Below are positions 32,868-45,400 of a stretch of 64,000 nt of DNA, one piece after another; positions within the stretch are counted from its first letter, which is position 1, and every line of letters begins with the position of its first letter. The DNA lies in contig NC_133648.1 in NCBI RefSeq assembly GCF_009905375.1, positions 305,862,565-305,926,564 of the forward strand. Direction: 5' to 3'. The notes under the pieces were generated by a model that saw only the letters and a list, made by a program, of their open reading frames with translations, ran no database searches and had not been told where the DNA came from. The translations under genes and the position numbers were made by a program. The DNA comes from Apium graveolens (taxonomy: Eukaryota > Streptophyta > Magnoliopsida > Apiales > Apiaceae).

Positions 32868-35800
32868 GAAATGGTATCAGAGCTAAGCGTTATAAACCTC
32901 AGAGATGATGGGACGTTAAGATAATAAGTTAACTAAGATAATAAGAACTCTTGCCAAGTTCATAGTCGGGCTACCTAACGTAGCACTGACAGTTAAAACC
33001 CTTATGGGAACCCTTATAAATATCGTGATGGAAGCGTAGTTCGTTATCGTAGATGGTAGCGGGACTCCGAACCCTAAGGTTGAGGAGCAACAGCGCGATG
33101 ATGTTTTATTACTAACTGGAGATCAGATTGTGGATCCAATAGAGCGTCCTAATGCAGGACCGGATGATGTTGATATTGAGGATGTAGCGGTTGAGGAGGT
33201 TGTCCTAGAAGGGATAGTTGTTGAGGAGGATCCCATGGAGGATCCTGACAAGAATGAATAAAGGACCACTGTGGAATTGATAACCATGGTTAGAGCGACT
33301 ACCAGAGGTAGGACTGGTCGGTCACTACCGGAGGTTCATTCAAGTTTGTAAAGATAGTAGCCCCTTTAACGCGGCTTACTCATAAGACTGAGAAGTTCGA
33401 ATAGACAGAGAAAAGCGAGAACAACTTTTAAGAACTGAAGCAAAGGTTGGTGACGGCCCCTATGTTGGTGTTGCCGGATGGAAAAAGGAGATTTTGTGAT
33501 TTGTAAGTGACGCTTCGCATAAGGAATTAGGGTGCTTCTTAGCACAGCAAGATAATCGCGTCTGCGTCAAGACAATTAAGGTAATATGAAATTCGATATC
33601 CCCGCCCATGAGCTTAGGCTCGTGGCAATAGTTTTACCCTAAAGATTGGAGGCACTACTTATATGGAGAGAAGTGCGAGAATTACCTAAGCCATAAGTGC
33701 TCTAGTACATTTTCACGTAGAAAGAGCTCAACATACGCCAGAGGAGGCAGTTAGAGCTAATCAAGAATAATGATTGAGAGATTCTTTAGCATGCGGGGAA
33801 AGCCAATATGGTGGGTGATGCCCTTAGTAAAAAGGAGAGACTCAAGATGATAAGGGAATAATGAGGTATTCCTATAGAATTTGGGTTCCGAAAGTTCAAG
33901 AGCGTAAGGATGAGAACTTAGATGAGAGCCATAGTTTGAGGAATAAGATTTAGAGCAAACCCTGAACGTGATAGTCAGGGAGGTCGCCATCAAGATAGAA
34001 GGAACCCATGACATAATGGAGTGGAAAATGAGGATTTTAAATTAAAAGATGACCCCAATTATGGGGAGTAGGATGAAACATTTCATACTAAGGAAACAGA
34101 AAGTCGAGTAAGGAAAGGAGACCCGAGACGGTACTCCTATACGGCAATTCATGGACCTGTCTAAAAAGAACTCAGACTATTATCCCCAACCAGCACCCTG
34201 AGGGGACAATGCGGCAGGAAATTCTTTCATGACCTTTAAATCGTTAAGCTCTCAGAGTTCCAAGGAACAGGTTGACCTAGTCGAGGCAAGAGCCTGGCTA
34301 AAGGAAATATAGGAATCATTTGAGATTCTAAATGATTGACGAATCACAAAAGACTGTTTTTATCACTCGCCCTCCTAAGAGAGAGACCACCTGCTGGTGA
34401 AAGGCCAAGGAAGGCACGGAGCAAGAGATTATAATAAACTGATTTAAGTTCAGTCAATTGTTTTCAAGAAAGTACTTCCCAAGGATATAGAGATAGAGTA
34501 AAAGCTTTAGAGCCAGAACAAAGGCAGACGAGTATGATGAATTATGAATCTAAGTTGTAAAAGTTGTCAAGATTCGTTCTAAGGACACGAATCCAGAATG
34601 ACGGGATATTTGAAATCAATGCTTATGTTGTGTTGGTTCATGAAATAATGATAAGAGAAAGGAAAAAAAAAGGAATTGAAGTGGAAAGGAATATAAAGGC
34701 AACAGAGTTTGAGGAATGATAAGGGAGTTGGGTATGAGGAAACCCTAAAGACTCGTAGCAATAGAAATAGAAAAGTATGCCTTCGTCAGGATGAGGGTGA
34801 TTCACCATGAGTTAAATTGATGGTTGAAGGAATTAGAGATACATACATTTTATCCCCTTTATGTTGGGAGGATTCAAGGAAACCTTTAGATAGTTCGAAG
34901 GATAAATAATAAGACGCGGATAGACTAAGGAGACAAGAAAGTAAGAAAGTAGGAAAATTGGATGAAGGAAGTGACCTTCAATAATGTGAAATGTAAGACC
35001 GGTGGCTCGATAACCAGAAAGGGAGACGCCGGGTATGAAAGATATCCCAACATTGAGGTGACTGTTGAGATAAACAACAAAAGTAAATAAGGAATTATTA
35101 AGAAGAAGTTCACGTTGAACATGACCAATATCTTCCAGAACATCCTTGTTATCGTTACCAAATTAGGCAAGATAAGCGGATGACCATTGTTATCTTTTGG
35201 AGGCCATATGGATTGACCTCAATTTGAATAAGGATGCTATTATGAAATTAGGTATCGACTATCGAGGTGGGAATGATGAATAAGATAATCTGTCAAGGAT
35301 ATATAACTTGATTTATCCATGGATGGATGCAGGTACCTTTTAAAGGTGGAATTAAGGCTAGAACATCGGTAACTTAAAATGAATCCTAGGGGAATGCATA
35401 AAGGTTTGCATTTCACCCTTAATAGGGACAGTATGAGTTTTGACAGTATGATTTGGAAAGGGTTAAGGTAACAATAACCTTTAAGAATTAGTGGAGAAAT
35501 TTTCAGAAGTATATAGACAATGGTTCTAGTAATAGTAAATGGTATTTTGATATGCCCTGTATTTAGGGAACACAGGAGGAACGATTGAAGGATAACCTTA
35601 GAGGTTTTCCAAGGAGAAAGGTAATATTCAAAATTCTCAGGAATAAAAATGTTGATAAAAGAAATATGACGTAATTATAATGCTGCCAAGTGGGGCACGT
35701 GTTAAACCACGAGAAAGGATGGATCGAACCAGTAATGGTCGAAATTGTTCAGGGCAATTAGGACTTAAGATAAAAGATGTTCTAAGTATGATCGAGAGTC

Positions 35801-38243
35801 AGTCGTGACAGTGATTAACCTCTAAAGACTGAGGCAATAACTTATGGAAAAATGGTGATATTTTTTTTTTACTCATCAGATTTTAAGGGAAACATCTTCA
35901 CTCAAGCAGTGATCGGAAATAAGGTAGAAAATTTATTTGGAGGTGGTTAAAATGACATTGACTGTAAGGAAATTTTACTATCAGGAAAGGCCAAAGAGGT
36001 GGCCGACACTTTAAAGGTAAGTGGATAATTATAGGCGCGTGTGCCAAAAGAAAACAGTGATGATGGTTAAAAATGTGAAGGTTGAATTATGGTTTGGATG
36101 ATTGACATTCCTTCTGATGACTGTGCAATACCCAACCGTAATAGTAGTTGGTAAAGGTAGAATTCGTGTAATCGCCATGAACGGGCTATCTATCTTAGAA
36201 GATACTATCTTGAGAATAAGCCAGGACCATGTTTCAAAAAGGACTAGACGAACCTTTGAGTAAGTCTTCTATTTAAGGCATATGATTTCGAATGGTATTA
36301 ACCTGCTATCGTTGCTTTGAGCGAAACTCTTCTGCACTTTTATCTGCTTCATGTCATGTATGTATGTCAGAATCAGGAGTGTACTCCATGAATCAAGAAT
36401 GGTGATTATGTTAACTCCTTAGAAGAATTAGATAAGACATATATGGACTCCGTATGGTTAGATATTAAGATTTCATGGAAAGTGAATGATGACAGTAGGT
36501 CAGTGGTGGACCATAGTAAGGCAACAATGATTCTGCGAGTAATGAGCTGATTACAACCATGAGAGTTGTATTGGAATGGGTGTTGAGATTGAGCACCACT
36601 AATCGGGTCGTGGTAGTGTATAAGTTATCATTGATAGACTAATTAAGTAGAGTATCTACCTAGTGAATTATTATTCTTTCTTATCAATAGAGAGTCGTAT
36701 TATTATACGAGGAAGGTTGCGGTGCAAGCATAGAATTCAAGTAACGATGATGTCTAGAATGAGATCCCAGATTCGATTTTCGATGTCGAGGGAGTTTCAA
36801 AGGTAATTGTGTATAAGCTCGAGGAAGAGCATGGGTCCATAGAATGATGGACGGGATAGCGAAAATATTTAGGCACGTGAAATGCGATGCTATAATACTT
36901 GATGTTGATATAAATACATATATGTTTTGTTCTTCTATGACAAACCTCTATAGTTCAGAGGTAGATTCCAAGCCAGATATTTTATGGCAATAAATTTTTT
37001 TTTATGAATATACAATTCTCTTCAGTTCGTTCTTTTCTCTTCTTTTCACTTCATGTAATCTGAGAAGAACAACCCTTCCAGAAAGGGGAGGTATTGCCGA
37101 ATGACTATCTATCTGTGTGATAGAAGCCTAGTAGGATACTATCTATTGTTTAATTGCTTGTCAAGTACTAAAGGCTGGCCACCTTCTGTACTAACTATGC
37201 AATAGGACAAGTGTTCGTGATCATAGTGATCTCTCAACAAATTCCTTTACTTCTATTTGATTGATCAAATTCCGGAAAATAGAAACAACTGAAAAAGGAG
37301 TAATAAAGTGGTGGTAGTATGCGGAATGGGAACACATTCGTGATACTAAGGTTGACGTGGTTATTAAAAGGTTATAGAACGCTAACGAGCAAAAGTATAA
37401 CCAGTATAATATTAGGAACGGAAGGTGATAGCGATTACGAACTGGAAAAGAATGGGTATTGAGAAGCAAGAGCTCTAATGATTGGAAGCTATGATGAGAG
37501 TCTGTGTAATAGACTTGAAAGAATTTGGAATGATCACTTAATTCGGATTGAGTTATCTTACGACAATAGATCATATGTCATTATCGAGATGTCGCCTTAT
37601 GAGATCCTTGAAGGAAGACAATGTCGATCTCCCTTATGTTAGGATGAAGTTGTAGAGCGCAAGATGCTCGGACCCGCAGTAGTCCAAAGGACCAAGGGTA
37701 TGATAGATCTAATCAGAGGACGGCTGGTAGTAGCCCAAGATGGACATGATAAGTATGTTGATTTGACACGAAAGGATAAAGAGTATAAAATAGGGGACCT
37801 AGTAATGTTATAGGTATCCCTTGGAAAGGATTGATGAGGTTCGGAAAGGAAGGAAAGCTAAGTCTACAAATTGTTGGACCCTTGGATATATTAAGACGTT
37901 TGGGAAGTTAGCATATGAGCTAGCCCTAACCCCGAACATGTAGCAGGTCGTAACGTGTTTCACGTATCAATGTTAAGGAAGTGAAATTCAGATGCCAGAT
38001 AAATAGAGGCATATGAGCGCATAGATATGTAACCCGACGTAACCTATATGGAGCAACCAGGAAGGGTTATAGAGTGAAAAGGGAACAAGTGCTTTGGAGA
38101 AGGGTTATCAAACTATTCAGAGTTTGATGGAAGAACCACAATGTGGGAAATTTACTTGAGAGTTAGAAAATGTAATGCTAAGAAAGTATCCCCATTTGTT
38201 TTCTATCTGATTCCGGGACGGAATCCTTTTAAGGAGGGGAGAC
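32868..38243 (+). pseudogene. Internal region 1 of array T: rearranged, dead gypsy gag-pol
   Basis: Starts with the primer site TGGTATCAGAGC (32872-32883) and ends with the polypurine tract at 38231-38243. By eye, on the + strand: an acidic reading stretch (33055-33260); an RNase H-like piece (LTHKTEKFE, ELKQRLVTAPMLVLPDGK, 33350-33850); gag (VEARAWLKEI, about 34220-34570); an RT piece near the region after the catalytic motif (35500-35770); and integrase (36490-38000) with TRKDKEYKIGDLVML, GLMRFGKEGKLS and GKLAYELALTPNM. RNase H thus appears upstream of gag, out of normal order. Stops and indels are everywhere and no frame exceeds about 120 codons. Confidence 0.75.
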
Positions 38244-40331
38244 TGTAATAACCCCAATTTTTGAGAAATTTTGAAACCCTTATGAATAGTGTTTTTGCTG
38301 AACGAGAAAACTTTTCATGCCACACTATGTAGGGGTTCTGATATGGATATTCTGAGATTTTATTAGTACTTTATATGGGATATAAGTGTATGTAGAGATC
38401 GTCAGAATCCAATTCCGAACACTTTGATTTTTCCCGGAAATCCAATAGATACGGAAAGAATTGAGTATAAGGTAACAGGATAAAAAGGATTTAAATTAAA
38501 GGATTATAAGAGAGGATCATAAAAGGAATACAATATATTGAGAAAGGTTAAGGGAACCTAAGTAATAAGATCCCGGGTATGATCCCTCAAACGATAAACG
38601 AAAACGAAAGTTAAGCGAACCGTATAACAGATCAGCGGTCATTAGGCAAACAATTAGGAAGTTAAGCAAAGGGATTAGAGGAAGTGATGTCACTCAACCA
38701 ATGAGAAGAGGACAAGGAAGGGAAGATGACATAGCAATGTGATGTAAGCATGACATAGGGAAGGAGGAGATGTGGTGGAATATTAACCACACAAAACCAA
38801 GGGCAACTAGGTAATTCACTAAAGCAAACAACAAAAATCAACCAACCAAGCAAATCATTTCATTTTCATCAAACAAAACACAAAATTCTCTCTTCTTCTT
38901 CCTCATGCTCTCGGGTGGTTTCTTAAGAAATGGGAAGTCCAAGCTCCTCCACTTGTTATTTTCCAAGGTAATTATCCTAGCTCCTCCTAGTTAAGTTACA
39001 TACTTCCTATAAGTTTAAGCTTCTAATTCCAAGCCAATATTTTTCTATAAATCATCAAAGAAGATGGTGAATAGTGTTTTCAAGAACTAAAATTTGTGTT
39101 CTTGAAGTTTTGTTTAGATTAAGCTTGGTTAAGGGCTTTAAAGGTGATTCCAAGCCATCCTCTTGATTCTCCACTCTCCAAGGAAGGTATAAACTACAAA
39201 CCCTAGCTTTAGTTTTGAGTATTTAGGAATGGTTATGAGTAGTATAGTATATGTGAAGCATGAAACTTGTTTGTTTAAGAGTTTGGGTTGGAATGGTGGT
39301 GGTTGATTTGTTGAAATCTTAAGATTTGGTTAAAGAATGTAGTATAGTTTAAATTCAAGTTTTAGGAGTAAGTAAATGGATTATAATGAGTTGGTTTGGG
39401 GCTGTTGTAATGTATTTTGGATGGAGTTTGGATTGGGTTATGAATTGGGGTTGGATTGTGGTTGTTTTGAGTTGGTTTAAATTTGGGAAATCGCGTAAAC
39501 ATAGCCGTCGTAATGCCCGATTTACCATAGACTGTTTTTGTTCTTAAGATCAGAACCCTTGAACTCACTGCTAGGTTTTGACCATTGCCATGTTTATATA
39601 GCTCATGTTACGAGCTTCGTTTTGATATGTAGTTCGTTCGATTCCGATGCACGGTTTAGGAGAAACGACCGTTTCAAGTAACGGCGTTTCGCGAACGAAA
39701 CTTTTTCCCCTCGCCTTACTTTGAAATGTTGGTTAAAGACCAAAAAGGGTTAATTAATGCATGAAACATTTATGGTAAGTGTTTTAGGCAGTTGGTAAGT
39801 CACTCGCGAAGGAATCGCTTTAAAACTCGTAAAGGTTAAATTATTAAAAATGGTGGAGCCGAGGGTACCCGAGTGACTTAAGTGAATCAGTGAGCGCAAA
39901 ACAAGCGTTAGAGTCTAAGTTAGTTAAAGTATAGATTTACAAGTGACTTTGGTTTAATTCCAACTTACTTGTTGCTTATAGGTTACCAGACTCGTCCCGA
40001 GCCATTCGTAACCCCCAGTCGCTCAGGCAAGTATTCTATCCGTTATACTGTTGTTGTGATGTATACACTTGTATATGCATTATCTTGCGATAGATGCATG
40101 ATGTTTATATTAGCAAATGTTGCAATATATTGAAGCATGCTACTATGGTATATATATGCATGCCGGTTTCATATTCTTTCCATATATAATTGTTGATTCA
40201 GTTGATAATACCTATGCTAGAGGATAGCGGTAACTTGCATATACCCTTAGTATAGGGACCCAAAGGTGAAAATATTTTCTAAAACCGGGAGTCGAGGATC
40301 CCGAGTAGATTTTGTATATATATGGATATGG

Positions 40332-40364
<33 letters not shown>

Positions 40365-42413
40365 CATATATATGGTCATAGTTTTCAAAACTATTAATCG
40401 AATAAGGTTTATTCGATAACTTTAAACTTTATTTATTATTGAATATTGTTTCGAATATTATTCGAAGGCGTATGACTCCTTTTATTATTTATTGAATATT
40501 ATTTGAATATTCATTTGAGGATGTATGACTCCTTTATTTTATTTAATGAATATTATTTATAATATTCATTCGAGGTATTATGACTCAGCTTATTTTATTT
40601 ATTGAATATTATTTGAATATTCATTTGAGGATCTATGACTCCGATTATTTGCTGAGATATATTCTTTATTTTATTAAAGAATAAGGTGTAAATAATCAAA
40701 CTTATTTTCGATTATTCAAATAAAGATAATACTTTCACATAAGTATATCTTTGGTTATTTAATACTCGTTTCAAGTATAAATTTTAATACTTCTACTTCA
40801 ATTATTTTTATAAAGACTATTCTTTATGGGAATATTATTTAAATAATAATATTCGGTCATTTTCTAAATATTCTGGGGACTGATTTACTTCATTAAATCA
40901 GCTTTACTCCAAACACTCTTTAAAGTGTTTTCGAGTCTTCAAAATGATTTTTAAAAGTCAGAGTGGATCCCAAAACTCATTTTTATATTTAAGATCTTCC
41001 TTTTTAAGGGGATTTAAATACTCGCTCAAAACCTGGGGAATCCGGCTCTGTGGTGTATTTTATATTCGCAACGAGGTTGCAGTTTTGGTAAATGAATTGA
41101 TTACTTGCCCAACGTTCGGGAAGTAAGCCCATCTAATTGAGTCGGCATAAGCGACAGGCCGGGGTACGGTCTATTATTGTGTAAGTGGCTGGGTGGCAGT
41201 CCATCAACGCGTGAGGGGCCGGGGTACGGTCTAGCGCGAGGTCCTAATGCGGCCAGGGTGATGACCGGTGAGGAATTCATCCATCTACAGTAGAAAAGGT
41301 TACTTATTGGTATCTGTGCCTGATCAGCAAGATATCGGGTTTATGCCAAAATTCTTTTCCTTTCCAAAATTCATTGGATGTTTCAAACTCTGTTCATACT
41401 TTGCATAACAGAGGTTCCAGGAAATGTTTAAAGGGATATATATATGTGGATATATATATATATATCGGGGCTAAATAAAGTATCTCATAACTTTTTCATT
41501 CAATAATATTTCAAAGATTGAATCTATTCAAGTCTTATCTTGTGGTCTCATCAGTGGGATGAACTTTTGAAATTGATTATAACTTGAACGGTGGTAGTTC
41601 AAGTAGTATTTGGGAATGATATAAGTATAGTGAAGTATTTGGTAACTTCATCTTTTAAACTTATATCTAATTAATAATTGTCTTATGAATGACAAAGATT
41701 TTCAGAAAAACGTTGAGACAAGGTTAGATATATGAGATCACCTTGCAACGATATTTTTATACAGTTATACAATGGGATTTTGTGTATATTATGCATGGAA
41801 GAGGACTTCCATTACTTTGAAAAGTATATGTATATATACTGAATATTTTGCGACTTCATCGCATTAAGATATCAAACTTGGTTCATTTCTTTTGACCAAG
41901 ATTTTCATGAGTATTATGAGTAGACTCATATACTATTAATCATTATACATATTATTTTGGTGGGCTTGCTGCTCACCCTTGCTTTCTTCTTTCATCACAC
42001 AACATCAGATAGATAAGATGAACAGGACCAAGCTCCCAATTCGCGATCGGATAGGAAGCGTTTCGCAGCTTCCTATAGGCATTGAAGTCACTGTAGCTGA
42101 GGTAGGGAACTACCAATAGACTAGGCTTCAACTTTTGATGTACCAGATTTATGTATATTTATGAATTGTAATAATGGCAATGAAATGTAAATTTATTCAG
42201 AACCTTTTTAAGGTGTATTGACATATAATTGTGGAATAAAACGACTTGTGATTATTTTTGGATGTTCATCTCTGAGACTATAACGTGTGGTGTGTATGTT
42301 TATTGTGGGGTCACAGTACAGAGTAGTTGAGAAATTATTAAGATTGGGTGTTAATAAGGGAAATGGAACTCGTGACAACCCGGATCCCCGACCCCGGATC
42401 TGGGGGTGTTACA
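38244..42413 (+). repeat. LTR2 (middle LTR) of array T (4,170 bp), mosaic
   Basis: It agrees with LTR3 against LTR1 at eleven sites from 38339 to 41103, then agrees with LTR1 against LTR3 at 41778, 41854, 41964, 42044 and 42296. There is one exception in each direction, plus two private changes. It serves as the 3' LTR of the first unit and the 5' LTR of the second. Confidence 0.9.
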
Positions 42414-45400
42414 GAAATGGTATCAGAGCTAAGCGTTATAAACTTCAGAGATGATGGGACGTTAAGATAATAAGTTAACTAAGATAATAAGAACTCTTGC
42501 CAAGTTCATAGTCGGGCTACCTAACGTAGCACTGACAGTTAAAACCCTTATGGGAACCCTTATAAATATCGTGATGGAAGCGTAGTTCGTTATCGTAGAT
42601 GGTAGCGGGACTCCGAACCCTGAGGTTGAGGAGCAACAGCGCGATGATGTTTTATTACTAACTGGAGATCAGATTGTGGATCCAATAGAGCGTCCTAATG
42701 CAGGACCGGATGATGTTGATATTGAGGATGTAGCGGTTGAGGAGGTTGTCCTAGAAGGGATAGTTGTTGAGGAGGATCCCATGGAGGATCCTGACAAGAA
42801 TGAATAAAGGACCACTGTGGAATTGATAACCATGGTTAGAGCGACTACCAGAGGTAGGACTGGTCGGTCACTACCGGAGGTTCATTCAAGTTTGTAAAGA
42901 TAGTAGCCCCTTTAACGCGGCTTACTCATAAGACTGAGAAGTTCGAATAGACAGAGAAAAGCGAGAACAACTTTTAAGAACTGAAGCAAAGGTTGGTGAC
43001 GGCCCCTATGTTGGTGTTGCCGGATGGAAAAAGGAGATTTTGTGATTTGTAAGTGACGCTTCGTATAAGGAATTAGGGTGCTTCTTAGCACAGCAAGATA
43101 ATCGCGTCTGCGTCAAGACAATTAAGGTAATATGAAATTCGATATCCCCGCCCATGAGCTTAGGCTCGTGGCAATAGTTTTACCCTAAAGATTGGAGGCA
43201 CTACTTATATGGAGAGAAGTGCGAGAATTACCTAAGCCATAAGTGCTCTAGTACATTTTCACGTAGAAAGAGCTCAACATACGCCAGAGGAGGCAGTTAG
43301 AGCTAATCAAGAATAATGATTGGGAGATTCTTTAGCATGCGGGGAAAGCCAATATGGTGGGTGATGCCCTTAGTAAAAAGGAGAGACTCAAGATGATAAG
43401 GGAATAATGAGGTATTCCTATAGAATTTGGGTTCCGAAAGTTCAAGAGCGTAAGGATGAGAACTTAGATGAGAGCCATAGTTTGAGGAATAAGATTTAGA
43501 GCAAACCCTGAACGTGATAGTCAGGGAGGTCGCCATCAAGATAGAAGGAACCCATGACATAATGGAGTGGAAAATGAGGATTTTAAATTAAAAGATGACC
43601 CCAATTATGGGGAGTAGGATGAAACATTTCATACTAAGGAAACAGAAAGTCGAGTAAGGAAAGGAGACCCGAGACGGTACTCCTATACGGCAATTCATGG
43701 ACCTGTCTAAAAAGAACTCAGACTATTATCCCCAACCAGCACCCTGAGGGGACAATGCGGCAGGAAATTCTTTCATGACCTTTAAATCGTTAAGCTCTCA
43801 GAGTTCCAAGGAACAGGTTGACCTAGTCGAGGCAAGAGCCTGGCTAAAGGAAATATAGGAATCATTTGAGATTCTAAATGATTGACGAATCACAAAAGAC
43901 TGTTTTTATCACTCGCCCTCCTAAGAGAGAGACCACCTGCTGGTGAAAGGCCAAGGAAGGCACGGAGCAAGAGATTATAATAAACTGATTTAAGTTCAGT
44001 CAATTGTTTTCAAGAAAGTACTTCCCAAGGATATAGAGATAGAGTAAAAGCTTTAGAGCCAGAACAAAGGCAGACGAGTATGATGAATTATGAATCTAAG
44101 TTGTAAAAGTTGTCAAGATTCGTTCTAAGGACACGAATCCAGAATGACGGGATATTTGAAATCAATGCTTATGTTGTGTTGGTTCATGAAATAATGATAA
44201 GAGAAAGGAAAAAAAAAAGGAATTGAAGTGGAAAGGAATATAAAGGCAACAGAGTTTGAGGAATGATAAGGGAGTTGGGTATGAGGAAACCCTAAAGACT
44301 CGTAGCAATAGAAATAGAAAAGTATGCCTTCGTCAGGATGAGGGTGATTCACCATGAGTTAAATTGATGGTTGAAGGAATAAGAGATACATACATTTTAT
44401 CCCCTTTATGTTGGGAGGATTCAAGGAAACCTTTAGATAGTTCGAAGGATAAATAATAAGACGCGGATAGACTAAGGAGACAAGAAAGTAAGAAAGTAGG
44501 AAAATTGGATGAAGGAAGTGACCTTCAATAATGTGAAATGTAAGACCGGTGGCTCGATAACCAGAAAGGGAGACGCCGGGTATGAAAGATATCCCAACAT
44601 TGAGGTGACTGTTGAGATAAACAACAAAAGTAAATAAGGAATTATTAAGAAGAAGTTCACGTTGAACATGACCAATATCTTCCAGAACATCCTTGTTATC
44701 GTTACCAAATTAGGCAAGATAAGCGGATGACCATTGTTATCTTTTGGAGGCCATATGGATTGACCTCAATTTGAATAAGGATGCTATTATGAAATTAGGT
44801 ATCGACTATCGAGGTGGGAATGATGAATAAGATAATCTGTCAAGGATATATAACTTGATTTATCCATGGATGGATGCAGGTACCTTTTAAAGGTGGAATT
44901 AAGGCTAGAACATCGGTAACTTAAAATGAATCCTAGGGGAATGCATAAAGGTTTGCATTTCACCCTTAATAGGGACAGTATGAGTTTTGACAGTATGATT
45001 TGGAAAGGGTTAAGGTAACAATAACCTTTAAGAATTAGTGGAGAAATTTTCAGAAGTATATAGACAATGGTTCTAGTAATAGTAAATGGTATTTTGATAT
45101 GCCCTGTATTTAGGGAACACAGGAGGAACGATTGAAGGATAACCTTAGAGGTTTTCCAAGGAGAAAGGTAATATTCAAAATTCTCAGGAATAAAAATGTT
45201 GATAAAAGAAATATGACGTAATTATAATGCTGCCAAGTGGGGCACGTGTTAAACCACGAGAAAGGATGGATCGAACCAGTAATGGTCGAAATTGTTCAGG
45301 GCAATTAGGACTTAAGATAAAAGATGTTCTAAGTATGATCGAGAGTCAGTCGTGACAGTGATTAACCTCTAAAGACTGAGGCAATAACTTATGGAAAAAT

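Noticed and set aside
32872..32883. TGGTATCAGAGC as a possible tRNA gene piece
   Set aside because: It is only the primer binding site, complementary to a tRNA 3' end; no cloverleaf around it.
37221..37574. 117-residue minus-strand frame, repeated at 46767-47120
   Set aside because: It is antisense to the integrase remnants of array T and repeats only because the internal region is duplicated.
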